Assembly (NCBI GenBank): GCA_900167215.1
Contig: FUZS01000005.1
Coordinates: 124,001 to 188,000, forward strand
Origin: [Eubacterium] yurii
Lineage (GTDB): Bacteria; Bacillota; Clostridia; Peptostreptococcales; Filifactoraceae
Direction: 5' to 3'
DNA length: 64,000 bases
Part shown: one piece after another, positions 8,438 through 17,550 of the stretch
Layout of the letters: the number at the start of each line of letters is the position of its first letter
How positions within the stretch are numbered: the first letter of the stretch is position 1
Program-made: the position numbers and the translations under genes
Notes under the pieces: generated by a model
The model's input: only the letters and a program-made list of their open reading frames with translations
What the model was told of the DNA's origin: nothing
Databases searched by the model: none

Positions 8438-9727
8438 TTGAAAAAAATAATTGAAAATTTGTCAGGTCTATTGTCGGGTAAAAATCATCTGAAAAAAGAT
8501 TCACAGTATATAGTTTTGGAAATATTGCCGATAACTATGTTAATAATGTCTTTTTTTTACAATTCGCCTTGGGAAATAATCAAGGGCTTATCAACTATAG
8601 TAAGAGCTAACGATGTGTTTGCTACCGACTATACACATATAGCAAGTGTTGGCTCTGCGCTTTTTAATTCAGGCTTGGTAGTTTTGATTAATATATATAT
8701 ATTAAGGAAAATGGACCTGAAATTAAACGGTATGATAGTTTCTGCACTGTTTTTGCTATGTGGATTTTCCTTTGTCGGAAAAAATATCTACAATATATGG
8801 CCTTTTTATATAGGCGGATATGTGTATTCCAAAGTTCACAAACTGGATTTTAAAAATACCATAGTAAACTCAATTTATACAACATCACTGGCGCCTGTTA
8901 TTTCAGTAGTCGCCTATACTTTTTCTGCCAATTCAATTGCAGCTGTGATACTGTCATATCTTTGTGGAGCTTTTATAGGATATATCATGCCTGAGCTTGC
9001 TGCCAGAATGCTTACAGCACATGCAGGATACAATCTTTACAATACAGGATTTGCAGCAGGTTTTGTCGCAATTACAGCCAATTCTCTATTTAATATGTTC
9101 GGTATGCCTGTAGATCCCAAAAATATAGTAAGTCCTGATTTTAATATGCCACTACTTGTATTATTTACTATTTATTTCCTGATATTGATAATACTTGGAT
9201 ACGAACATAATAACAAGAGTTTTGAAGGTTACGGTAAGTTGATGTCTTACTCAGGTAAGCTGATTACAGACTACACAAGACTGTGCGGATTTCCTGTTAC
9301 AATGGTGAATATGGGAGTGACAGGTCTTATAGCCTTGGCGTACGTAATATTAATGGACGGAAGTTTTAACGGTCCTACTATAGCAGCACTTTTGACCTTG
9401 GTAGGTTTTTCGTCTTGCGGTAATCATCCGAGAAATACTATATCGATATTAATTGGGGTGGCAGTAGCATCAAAACTTGTAAATATAAATATGACTACTA
9501 CTGCCATAGTAATTTCAGGGCTTTTCGGTACTACTCTTGCACCTATAGTTGGAGATTTCGGACTTGTATGCGGATTTTTCTTAGGACCACTGCACCTTGC
9601 ATTGGTTTCAAACATAGGCTCATTGCACTCAGGACTTAATTTATATAACAACGGACTTTCAGGAGGTATAATAGCAATGCTTGTTGTACCTATCTTAGAT
9701 GCTTTCAGTTTTAAGGAGATAAAGTAA
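8438..9727 (+). CDS. DUF1576 family polytopic membrane protein
   Basis: A 429-residue, very hydrophobic protein with about ten or more membrane segments. I recognise the DUF1576 family from its repeated glycine-rich halves: AHAGYNLYNTGFAAGFVA near 205 and LHSGLNLYNNGLSGGIIA near 400, plus FSSCGNHPRN near 327. The internal duplication suggests an inverted-repeat transporter or channel fold, but no substrate is known to me. The start is TTG at 8438 with AGAAGGAGTG upstream. Two bases separate it from the next small gene and an IclR regulator follows, so the three probably form one unit. Confidence 0.8.
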   Translation: MKKIIENLSGLLSGKNHLKKDSQYIVLEILPITMLIMSFFYNSPWEIIKGLSTIVRANDVFATDYTHIASVGSALFNSGLVVLINIYILRKMDLKLNGMIVSALFLLCGFSFVGKNIYNIWPFYIGGYVYSKVHKLDFKNTIVNSIYTTSLAPVISVVAYTFSANSIAAVILSYLCGAFIGYIMPELAARMLTAHAGYNLYNTGFAAGFVAITANSLFNMFGMPVDPKNIVSPDFNMPLLVLFTIYFLILIILGYEHNNKSFEGYGKLMSYSGKLITDYTRLCGFPVTMVNMGVTGLIALAYVILMDGSFNGPTIAALLTLVGFSSCGNHPRNTISILIGVAVASKLVNINMTTTAIVISGLFGTTLAPIVGDFGLVCGFFLGPLHLALVSNIGSLHSGLNLYNNGLSGGIIAMLVVPILDAFSFKEIK

Positions 9728-9729
9728 TA

Positions 9730-10071
9730 ATGTATGAAAATAAAAAAATATCTAAAATTGTTGACGAAGCGGTGACTTATCTGCTGGGAAGAGAAGCAAC
9801 ATATGTAGGGGCTTCAATAGAAAGAGGAAATGACAAGGTAATAATAACACTTGTTGCAGAAAATGTAAATATAAGCAATGAAGCACTAAATGATCTCAAA
9901 GATTATTTGAACAGTACACACAGAGAGGCTGAAACGGAAGAATATTACTGGTATCTTGCCGGAGAAGGCAGAAAATCGGAAGAGATGTCACTAGTGGCAA
10001 TAATGGTGGATGAAGCTCAGATATACTATGAGGATAAAAAGCTCAAGATGGTATTTTTAAGAAAGTTATAA
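9730..10071 (+). CDS. Small conserved protein of unknown function
   Basis: A 113-residue soluble protein rich in charged residues with an alternating alpha/beta pattern (KVIITLVAEN, SLVAIMVDEAQIYYEDKKL). No signal peptide, cysteine pair or known motif is visible. It starts two bases after the DUF1576 stop, with TAAGGAG inside the 3' end of that gene, so translation is probably coupled. Position between a membrane protein and a regulator suggests an accessory subunit, but the function is unassigned. Confidence 0.7.
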   Translation: MYENKKISKIVDEAVTYLLGREATYVGASIERGNDKVIITLVAENVNISNEALNDLKDYLNSTHREAETEEYYWYLAGEGRKSEEMSLVAIMVDEAQIYYEDKKLKMVFLRKL

Positions 10072-10089
10072 TCTTATATAGAGGTGGAT

Positions 10090-10845
10090 ATGATACAAAG
10101 TATTCAAAGAGCGGTACAGATAATGGATTTTATGAAAGAGCCGGACAAGACTTATTCCATAAAGGACATATCTATTGCCACTGCCCTTTCGTCAAGTACG
10201 GTACATAGGATATTGGCAACATTGGTGGACTGCGGTTATGTAATGCACGACGAAGTAACTCATAACTACAAATTGGGCTATGCCCTTATATCATTGGGCA
10301 TGGCTGCAATTCACAACACTAAACTACAGGAACTTGCAAAAACTATGCTCAAAGAGCTGTCATCTTTGACTCAGGAAGATGCCTTCTTGATGATAAAATC
10401 AGGAAACAATGGCATAGCTATACAAAAAGAGCAGGGACCGAACAACCTCAAGGTAGTAGAAAATTTTGGCTATGAGATATCATTGCACTGGGGGGCAATT
10501 AGGAAGGTCTTACTTGCATTCCAAAGTGAAGAGTTCATAAGCGAATATATGAGGACAAATTTCAAGCCAACGCCTACAAGACTGGTCTTAAATCCTGAAA
10601 AGTTTATCAAAGAGCTTGAAGAGATACGCAAAAATAAGGTAGCAATATCAACAGGTGACTATATACCAAACGGAGTCGGTATAGGAGCTCCTATATTTGA
10701 TCACAATGACAAGATAGTGGCGTCTATAGGTATTATAGGTACATCTACAAGAATAAATAGGAACAATATAGACGATATGGCAAAAATAGTATTTGAAATA
10801 GGTAAGAGGCTGTCAAGAATGATGGGATATACAAGGCAGTATTGA
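10090..10845 (+). CDS. IclR family transcriptional regulator
   Basis: A 251-residue regulator. The N-terminal winged helix (SIQRAVQIMDFMKE ... SSSTVHRILATLVDCGY) is followed by an effector-binding domain with the family signature GVGIGAPIFDHNDKIVASIGI. I prefer the ATG at 10090, spaced five bases from GAGG, over the GTG at 10084. It is the last gene of the DUF1576 cluster and may control it, with the palindrome at 8369-8387 as a candidate site (inference). IclR effectors are usually small carboxylates or sugar acids; none can be named here. Confidence 0.9.
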   Translation: MIQSIQRAVQIMDFMKEPDKTYSIKDISIATALSSSTVHRILATLVDCGYVMHDEVTHNYKLGYALISLGMAAIHNTKLQELAKTMLKELSSLTQEDAFLMIKSGNNGIAIQKEQGPNNLKVVENFGYEISLHWGAIRKVLLAFQSEEFISEYMRTNFKPTPTRLVLNPEKFIKELEEIRKNKVAISTGDYIPNGVGIGAPIFDHNDKIVASIGIIGTSTRINRNNIDDMAKIVFEIGKRLSRMMGYTRQY

Positions 10846-10948
10846 TTTTTTCAACGATTTGTGATAGCATAGGATAGAAAAAAAGCTTAATTTTTAGTTT
10901 AAAGAGTAAAATAACTAAATATAAAATATTAAAACAGAGGTAGATTAA

Positions 10949-12598
10949 ATGAGCGATACCATTATGAATAACAACTTTATCCATATGATAATTGATAAGG
11001 ATAACGAAGAAAATACCTACGGAAAAAAAGTATATACGAGATTTCCGCCGGAGCCGAACGGTTATTTGCACATAGGTCATGCAAAATCAATATGCCTGAA
11101 CTTTATGACTGCACAAAAGTACGGTGGAAAATGCAATCTTAGATTTGACGATACCAACCCTACTAAAGAAGAAGTTGAATATGTGGAGTCAATCAAGGAG
11201 GATGTGAAGTGGCTTGGATTTGAATGGGATGAGCTGCGTTTTGCGTCAGATTACTTTGACAAGATGTACGAGCTTGCGGTATTGCTTATAAAAAAAGGTA
11301 AGGCATTTGTCTGCGAACTATCTGTAGAGAAGATGAGAGAGTACAAGGGAGACTTCAACACTCCCGGTAAAAATTCTCCATACAGAGACAGACCTATAGA
11401 GGAAAGCTTAGACCTGTTTGAAAGAATGAAAAACGGGGAATTTCCTGACGGAACACTCACACTTAGAGCTAAGATAGATATGAGCTCACCTAATATGAAT
11501 ATGAGAGACCCTGTAATCTATAGAATTGCACATGCCTCTCACCATAATACAGGCGATAAGTGGTGCATATATCCTATGTACGACTATGCACATCCGCTGG
11601 AAGATGCTATAGAAGGCATTACACACTCAATTTGTACACTTGAATTTGAAGAACATAGACCTTTTTATGACTGGGTGGTAAGAGAAACTGAATTTGAAAC
11701 TCCACCTAAGCAAATAGAGTTTGCAAGACTTGAGCTTACAAATATGATAATGAGTAAGAGATATCTCAAAAAACTTGTAGATGAGAAAAAAGTTGACGGA
11801 TGGGACGATCCAAGAATGTCTACAATATGCGGTATCAGAAGAAGAGGTTATACTCCTGAGGCAATGAGGAACTTTGCAAGGGATATAGGTGTGTCAAAAT
11901 CTAACTCTATGGTTGATATATCAATGCTTGAAAATGCTATAAGAGAAGACCTTAAACTCAAGGCACAAAGAAAGATGGCTGTACTTCATCCTCTTAAGCT
12001 CGTTATCACAAACTATCCTGAAGATAAGGTGGAATATCTTGACGCTGAAAATAACTCTGAAAATGAAGCTTTAGGCTCAAGAAAGGTAGCATTTACAGGG
12101 GAATTGTATATTGAAGCAGATGACTTTATGGAAGAGCCGCCGAAAAAATACTATAGATTCTTTGTAGGAAATGAAGTAAGATTGAGAAATGCATACTTTG
12201 TAAAATGCACAGACGTTATAAAGGACGAAAATGGAAATATAGTTGAGATACACGGAACTTACGACGAAGAGACCAAGTCAGGTAGCGGATTTACAGGAAG
12301 AAAGGTAAAGGGGACTATACACTGGGTAAGTGCTAAGGAAAATGTGAAGGCTGATGTCAGAATCTATGACTATCTGTTCAAACTCAACGAAGAGACAAAT
12401 GAGTACGAATACAATGAAAATTCTATGACTTTGCTTAAGGACTGTATCTTGGAAAAGAGCTTTGAAGAAGCGAAAAAGGGTGACAAGTTCCAATTCAACA
12501 GACATGGATATTTCTGCGTAGATACTAAGGATACTACTGATGAAAAGCTGGTATTTAACCAAATAGTAAGCTTAAAAGACAATTTCAATAAAAAATAG
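10949..12598 (+). CDS. glnS: Glutaminyl-tRNA synthetase
   Basis: Charges tRNA-Gln directly with glutamine. The 549-residue class I synthetase has the HIGH motif as [15 protein letters not shown] near residue 40. The KMSKS-like motif is IMSKRYL near 270, and the Gln/Glu-specific C-terminal beta-barrel anticodon domain is present. [23 protein letters not shown] is typical of GlnRS and not of bacterial GluRS. Most Firmicutes lack GlnRS and make Gln-tRNA by amidation with GatCAB, so this gene is a lineage marker, probably of transferred origin. ACAGAGG precedes the ATG. A strong hairpin terminator follows. Confidence 0.96.
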   Translation: MSDTIMNNNFIHMIIDKDNEENTYGKKVYTRFPPEPNGYLHIGHAKSICLNFMTAQKYGGKCNLRFDDTNPTKEEVEYVESIKEDVKWLGFEWDELRFASDYFDKMYELAVLLIKKGKAFVCELSVEKMREYKGDFNTPGKNSPYRDRPIEESLDLFERMKNGEFPDGTLTLRAKIDMSSPNMNMRDPVIYRIAHASHHNTGDKWCIYPMYDYAHPLEDAIEGITHSICTLEFEEHRPFYDWVVRETEFETPPKQIEFARLELTNMIMSKRYLKKLVDEKKVDGWDDPRMSTICGIRRRGYTPEAMRNFARDIGVSKSNSMVDISMLENAIREDLKLKAQRKMAVLHPLKLVITNYPEDKVEYLDAENNSENEALGSRKVAFTGELYIEADDFMEEPPKKYYRFFVGNEVRLRNAYFVKCTDVIKDENGNIVEIHGTYDEETKSGSGFTGRKVKGTIHWVSAKENVKADVRIYDYLFKLNEETNEYEYNENSMTLLKDCILEKSFEEAKKGDKFQFNRHGYFCVDTKDTTDEKLVFNQIVSLKDNFNKK

Positions 12599-12680
12599 AA
12601 GATTATGGCTGGCGATTTAAAAGTTTTTTTGAATTAGTATTATACAAAGTTTGAAATATAGTGGGGAAAATCATAAGAAA

Positions 12681-12722
12681 AAGACCTGTATAGAAATTTT
12701 CATTCTACACAGGTCTTATTTT
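12681..12722. terminator. Bidirectional terminator between glnS and sor
   Basis: Fifteen-base stem with one mismatch (12681-12695 with 12703-12717, core AAGACCTGT/ACAGGTCTT) and a seven-base loop. T-rich tails lie on both strands, serving the convergent genes. Confidence 0.85.
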
Positions 12723-12737
12723 AAACTCAATATTAAA

Positions 12738-13112
12738 TTAAGCTACTGTTATATCCAAAGAGTTTTCCCAAAGTCCGTGGATGTTGCAATAAGAAACAGC
12801 TACCAATTTACCGCTCTTAGGCAATTTTACATTTGCAAATAATGTTGGTTCAGTGAAGCATTCCAATTCTCCGTTTGCAGCGAATTCACTGTTTGCAAGT
12901 TCAACCAATACTTGAGAACCTTCAGCAACATAGAATAATTTTATCCATGCTATATGGTGTTCCAAAGTGTTAGGATGTGCTATTTCTTCCCCAACACATA
13001 CCTTTATTTGAGCTACTTCTCCGGCTTTTACACTTGCAGGTGCTATTATTGCAGGTACGTGTTTTTCGCCTTTCCAATCTCCAGATTTTACATAGTTTGC
13101 TAATATTGACAT
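12738..13112 (-). CDS. Superoxide reductase (class II desulfoferrodoxin/neelaredoxin type)
   Basis: Reduces superoxide to hydrogen peroxide without making oxygen, a defence typical of anaerobes. The 124-residue protein lacks the N-terminal rubredoxin-like Cys4 site of class I enzymes. It keeps the catalytic Fe(His)4Cys centre: His in GEKHVP, two in HPNTLEHHIAW, and the Cys-His pair in YCNIHGLW. The conserved Glu/Lys (EKHVP) next to the open iron site is present. A strong AGGAGG site lies upstream. Electron donor genes (rubredoxin) are not adjacent. Confidence 0.95.
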   Translation of the reverse strand: MSILANYVKSGDWKGEKHVPAIIAPASVKAGEVAQIKVCVGEEIAHPNTLEHHIAWIKLFYVAEGSQVLVELANSEFAANGELECFTEPTLFANVKLPKSGKLVAVSYCNIHGLWENSLDITVA

Positions 13113-13613
13113 ATTGTCCTCCTAAAAAATTAAATTTAAAAATTTTATTGTTATTTAAAATAAATCTTACACGATAAAAATTATCAATACAAGTAATTTC
13201 ATATTGTATAGACAAATTAGTTATACCCATAATAAAAATATTAAACAAATTTATACTAAATAAGTATAAAAAAATTTGTGCTTTTAGGATAACATATTCA
13301 TTGCAAAGCTTGAAAATATATGTTATCATAGTAAATATGTGTAAAAAATATTTTTTTTGATAACAGCTAAAGCATTTATACTTATATCTGTTTAATTTTT
13401 GGATGCTATTCATGGAAAATTAAATTGAAAGAGCAGAATAATTATGACATTATTACAAATTCTCTAAAATATCCTATACATTATTCTATTGAATATTAGT
13501 ATTAACTTATAAAATAAAGTGATAGTTCTTGATAAGCTATAATAAAGGCTAAAGTTGTAGAAAATATAAAGTATTGGCATTATAAATTATGATTGATATA
13601 AATTTTTATAGAA
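13113..13613. other. Divergent intergenic region between sor and larE
   Basis: 500 bases with no credible gene. It contains the predicted sor promoter at 13164-13192 and otherwise AT-rich sequence with no recognised riboswitch or repeat. Confidence 0.5.
13164..13192 (-). promoter_or_regulatory. Predicted sor promoter with a dyad in the spacer
   Basis: On the minus strand TTGTAT (13192-13187), a 17-base spacer and TAAGAT (13169-13164). The spacer contains TGATAATTTTTATCG (13172-13186), whose core GATAA-TTT-TTATC is symmetric and loosely resembles Fur/PerR-type boxes. PerR control of a superoxide reductase would be sensible but is inferred. Confidence 0.45.
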
Positions 13614-14450
13614 ATGGAAAGCAGGATGTACAAACTTAGTGAAAAAGAAGAGAGATTGTTTGAATACATAAAAAAACTCGCTGATGAAAAAGTGCTGATT
13701 GCATTTTCAGGGGGTGTGGACAGCTCCTTAGTGCTGAAAATAGCAAGAGAGGTGACTGACAAGTCAAATGTTATGGCAGTTACTTTCAATACCGTACTCC
13801 ACCCCAAAAATGACATAGAGATAGTGAAAAATCTTGCTCAAGACTTTGATGTTACTTTACAGATAGTGGAAATAAATGAGATTACAAATGAAAAGATACT
13901 ATATAATGACGTAAAAAGATGCTATTACTGTAAAAAAGACATATTTGAAAAGATTGTGTCTCTCAAGGACTCTCTTAACTTTGCTCATATACTGGACGGC
14001 TCCAACTTTGACGATGTATTTGTCTATAGACCCGGAAAGATAGCGTTAAAGGAGCTAAATGTAATAAGCCCTTTGCAGGATATGAAATTTACTAAAGTTG
14101 AAGTTAGAGAACTTGCTAAAAAACTGAATATATCAGTGGCAAACAGACCTTCAAAACCATGTATGATGACAAGGATGCCTTATAATAAAAAGGTGGATAT
14201 GTCTAAGTTTTCATCACTTGAATTAGCGGAGGAATACCTTACAAGTCTCGGCTTTGCCAATAATAGAGTAAGGCTTTACGATGAGGTAACTCGTATAGAG
14301 GTGGAAGTAGATAAATTTCCTCTGTTTTTTGAAAAAAGGGAAGAGATAATAGAAAAATTCAAGGAATTGGGCTTTGTCTATATCAACTTGGATATGGAGG
14401 GCTTTCGCTCAGGAAGTATGGATATAGTAATTAATCAAGGAGAGATATAG
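13614..14450 (+). CDS. larE: Nickel-pincer cofactor sulfur transferase LarE
   Basis: ATP-dependent sulfur insertase that thiolates the pyridinium dicarboxylate adenylate precursor of the nickel-pincer nucleotide used by lactate racemase LarA. The 278-residue protein has the PP-loop FSGGVDSSLVLK near residue 34 and the family motif RCYYCKKDIFEKI. RPSKPCMMTRMPY has one Cys at the position of the sacrificial cysteine of the Lactobacillus enzyme. No extra Cys cluster follows it, so this looks like the sacrificial type rather than the iron-sulfur type. The start is uncertain: ATG at 13614 or 13626, neither with an ideal ribosome site. larB and larC follow after a 325-base gap. Confidence 0.92.
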   Translation: MESRMYKLSEKEERLFEYIKKLADEKVLIAFSGGVDSSLVLKIAREVTDKSNVMAVTFNTVLHPKNDIEIVKNLAQDFDVTLQIVEINEITNEKILYNDVKRCYYCKKDIFEKIVSLKDSLNFAHILDGSNFDDVFVYRPGKIALKELNVISPLQDMKFTKVEVRELAKKLNISVANRPSKPCMMTRMPYNKKVDMSKFSSLELAEEYLTSLGFANNRVRLYDEVTRIEVEVDKFPLFFEKREEIIEKFKELGFVYINLDMEGFRSGSMDIVINQGEI

Positions 14451-14775
14451 CCTAAATTTCTTCTATTAATAAAAATTGAATATTTGAATTAAATATATTT
14501 TCATACATTTTAAATTAGATTTTTTATTGATATTATAATCTTTATAAAGAATCATATAATATTAATTTCTGTTTAAAAAATCATGTAAAATATTTTATAT
14601 TGTGATTGGATATTAATTTATATACACTTTGTAATCAAAATACTTACATGGTAATTTAAAAGGTTTTTAGTATAAGATTTATAACTATATATAAAAAAAT
14701 TAATAAATTAATAAAATATATATTTTTTACATTGATATGAGCTTTGCTCACAACAATAAATACTGAGGTTTAAAT
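14451..14775. other. AT-rich gap between larE and larB
   Basis: No gene seen. At about 14641-14672 the sequence TACATGGTAATTTAAA then GGTTTTTAGTATAAG matches the right end of repeat family B, but the left end is not recognisable, so only a fragment remains. The gap suggests larBC may have their own promoter. Confidence 0.45.
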
Positions 14776-15522
14776 ATGGATGACAGACAATTTTTGCAAG
14801 ATATTAAAGACGGAAAGATTTCAATAGATGAGGGACTTACACATCTGAAAAACTCGAATTATACTGATTTAGGCTTTGCAAAAATAGACTTTGATAGAAA
14901 AAAAAGAAGAAAACTGCCTGAGGTAATCTTTGCACAAAGTAAGGAAGATGAACATCTACTTAAGATTTTTCAATTATTTTGCGATAAAAAGGAAAATATA
15001 CTTGCCACAAGGATGAGAAGAGAGCAGTATGAGTTTTTGAAAGACAAGGTGCCAAATCTCATATATGATGAGATTTCTATGACTGCAAGGGTAGAGTTTG
15101 AAAAGATAGAAAAATTCGGGAGCATAGCCATATGTTGCGGAGGAACAAGCGACATAAGAGTGTGTGAAGAGGCAAGGATAACAGCAGAGTTTTTCGGAGT
15201 AAATGTCATGACCTTTTACGACATAGGAGTGTCAGCAATTAGAAGACTGTTAGACAATATAGATAAGATAAGAGAGGCAAATGTCATAATAGCAGTAGCA
15301 GGAATGGAGGGAGCCCTTGCTACAGTAATAGCAGGACTTTGCGACAAACCTATAATAGCCGTACCTACATCTGTAGGATATGGAGCAGCATTTTCAGGAC
15401 TTTCACCTCTACTTACTATGATAAATTCATGTGCAGAGGGTATAAATGTAGTAAACATAGACAACGGATATGGAGCGGCATATAATGCTGTTCAGATAAA
15501 CGCATTGATAGAAAAAATATAG
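14776..15522 (+). CDS. larB: Nickel-pincer cofactor biosynthesis protein LarB
   Basis: Carboxylates and hydrolyses nicotinic acid adenine dinucleotide to start nickel-pincer nucleotide synthesis. The 248-residue protein has an N-terminal helical part and a C-terminal AIR-carboxylase (PurE-like) domain with CCGGTSDIRVCEEA near 118, VAGMEGALATVIAGL near 175 and PIIAVPTSVGYGAAFSGLS near 196, all typical of LarB. ACTGAGG precedes the ATG. larC starts 20 bases downstream, so larBC form one unit. Confidence 0.94.
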   Translation: MDDRQFLQDIKDGKISIDEGLTHLKNSNYTDLGFAKIDFDRKKRRKLPEVIFAQSKEDEHLLKIFQLFCDKKENILATRMRREQYEFLKDKVPNLIYDEISMTARVEFEKIEKFGSIAICCGGTSDIRVCEEARITAEFFGVNVMTFYDIGVSAIRRLLDNIDKIREANVIIAVAGMEGALATVIAGLCDKPIIAVPTSVGYGAAFSGLSPLLTMINSCAEGINVVNIDNGYGAAYNAVQINALIEKI

Positions 15523-15542
15523 TATAAAAAAAGAGGTATTTT

Positions 15543-17138
15543 ATGAAATTATATTTTGAAATGTACTCAGGAATATCAGGAGATATGATAATAGGAGCCT
15601 TGCTTGATCTTGGAGCGAGCAGACAAAAGCTGGTAGATGCAATCGAGTCTTTGGGGCTTGAAGGATATAGACTGAGATTTGACAGGGCGATTAAAAATAC
15701 CATTTCCGCATACAAGTTTTCTGTTGAAGTGGATAAAGAAATGGAGCAACATCTCACATTTGATAAGATGAAAATAAAGAAAAAACTTGCTAAGGCTCAG
15801 GTACCGAAGTTCTTTTTACAAGTCAACAAACATGAACACTCACATGATCATAGTTGCTCTTGCGGTCACGACCATGGAGAGGGATGTTCATGCTCTCACA
15901 ACCATGAGCATGAGCATGAACATGTTCATGGAGATTCTTGCTCTTGCAGTCATGAGCATGTGCACGAACATGGAGAGACTTGCTCTTGTAACCACGACCA
16001 TGAACACGAGCATAAATGCAATCATGATCATAGTCATGACCACGAGCATAATCATGAAAACAGCAACAGCTTTGAGTTGAATTATGGCCCTATGTATAAT
16101 AATATTCAGGATGAAGACTTGCACTATCATTTACAAGATGAGATAAAACATGATTTACATCATCATGAGCACCATCACGACCATCACCATCATCATAATG
16201 ATTTGGCACATATATTTGAGATAATAGACAGGGGAAAGTTCAGCTATATCGCAAAGGAAAATGCAAAGAGAATCTTTGACATCATAGCGCAAAGTGAGGC
16301 AAAAGCCCACGGTATTGCAAAGGATGAGGTGCATTTTCATGAGGTGGGAGCTATAGACTCTATCATAGATATAGTTGGGACTTGCGTTCTTATAGATGAT
16401 TTGGGAGTGGAAGAGATATATTTTTCTGATTTGTATGAGGGTATAGGAATACAAAAGACTATGCACGGTAATATGCCTGTACCTGTTCCTGCAGTGCTCA
16501 ATATCATCAATGCTTATGGACTTAAATTAAATATCATTTCTGAACAAGGAGAGCATATTACACCTACAGGAGTTGCAATAGTGGCAAACTTCATAGATAA
16601 GAAAAGACCTGAAAGTTTTGAAGTTAAAAAAATTGGTATTGGAGCAGGAAGCAAAGATTTTAAAAAGACTACCAATATCCTAAGAATTATGCATATAGAA
16701 ACAGGGGATTCAAACTCTCTTGAAATGATAGAGAGCAATATTGATGATGTTACCGGTGAAATGCTTGGATATGTTATGGAAAAGTTAGAGCCTCTTTCAC
16801 TGGATACCTTCTTCACACCTATTTTTATGAAGAAAAACAGACCTGCCTATAAACTATCAGTGCTTTGCAAAAAAGAAAATGTGGCTGAAGTTGAGAGACT
16901 TATATTCAAGCATACTACTACTATAGGAGTGAGAAAATACAAGGTAGACAGGACTGTCCTTGATAGAAGGATACAGACGCTGGGCATTGGAGACATAGAT
17001 GTACAAGTCAAGATAGTGGAAAATGAGGATGAGGTATATGTCTATCCTGAGTATGAAAGTGCAAAAAAACTTGCCGACACTATGGGCATACCTATAAAAG
17101 ACAGCTACAATGTAATAATCAACAGCTTTATAAATTAG
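15543..17138 (+). CDS. larC: Nickel insertion protein LarC with a large His/Cys-rich insert
   Basis: CTP-dependent cyclometallase that inserts nickel into the pincer nucleotide. The 531-residue protein is longer than usual (about 400-430). It starts [23 protein letters not shown] and has [17 protein letters not shown] near 260. The C-terminal nickel-handling half ([15 protein letters not shown]) is in the same frame, so the larC1/larC2 frameshift known from Lactobacillus is not needed. Residues about 97-218 are an insert with roughly 40 His and 9 Cys, arranged as HEH/HDH runs separated by four CSC triplets and ending in an HHHHH block. This looks like a nickel or zinc store. larA itself is not in the window. 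Confidence 0.95.
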   Translation: MKLYFEMYSGISGDMIIGALLDLGASRQKLVDAIESLGLEGYRLRFDRAIKNTISAYKFSVEVDKEMEQHLTFDKMKIKKKLAKAQVPKFFLQVNKHEHSHDHSCSCGHDHGEGCSCSHNHEHEHEHVHGDSCSCSHEHVHEHGETCSCNHDHEHEHKCNHDHSHDHEHNHENSNSFELNYGPMYNNIQDEDLHYHLQDEIKHDLHHHEHHHDHHHHHNDLAHIFEIIDRGKFSYIAKENAKRIFDIIAQSEAKAHGIAKDEVHFHEVGAIDSIIDIVGTCVLIDDLGVEEIYFSDLYEGIGIQKTMHGNMPVPVPAVLNIINAYGLKLNIISEQGEHITPTGVAIVANFIDKKRPESFEVKKIGIGAGSKDFKKTTNILRIMHIETGDSNSLEMIESNIDDVTGEMLGYVMEKLEPLSLDTFFTPIFMKKNRPAYKLSVLCKKENVAEVERLIFKHTTTIGVRKYKVDRTVLDRRIQTLGIGDIDVQVKIVENEDEVYVYPEYESAKKLADTMGIPIKDSYNVIINSFIN

Positions 17139-17144
17139 TTTAAT

Positions 17145-17177
17145 ACATCTCTTCAACTTTGGAGAGATGTTTTTTTA
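17145..17177 (+). terminator. Intrinsic terminator after larC
   Basis: Eight-base stem ACATCTCT/AGAGATGT, ten-base loop and an eight-T tail. Confidence 0.9.
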
Positions 17178-17550
17178 AATTCCAAGATAATCAAATAAAG
17201 ATTTTTCAATAGATTAAATGAAGTTTTGCCTAATTATATAAAAATTCACAAAATTATAAGGGTTAATTAGAATTAGACTAAAAAAATATAATACTATGAT
17301 AGAATTAAAAAAACAATATTTAGCTTTTTTGCTATGTATAAAATACTGTAAAAAATAGCATTAAATTTTGTACATTCATTATAGAATAAAAAAATTAAAG
17401 CTACTATACATTGCTGAGGCTATCTATTACAATACTAAAAATTAAAAGAATTATGGATACTTATATTTCTTTATTATTTATTTTAATAAATTTACCTAAA
17501 GATATATATCCAATTATAAAATATTGCTATACAACACGAAAGATAAGATT
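17178..17550. other. AT-rich gap upstream of the RNase E/G-like gene
   Basis: About 370 bases, very AT-rich, with many short ACTAAAAA-type words but no complete copy of the repeat families and no gene. Confidence 0.4.

Noticed and set aside
12651-12842. 63-codon plus-strand frame after glnS
   Set aside because: It runs through the bidirectional terminator and into the antisense of the superoxide reductase gene.
15787-16130. Two frames of 80-97 codons overlapping the His-rich part of larC
   Set aside because: They are Met/Thr/Val-rich by-products of the repeated CAT/GAx codons and have no ribosome site.
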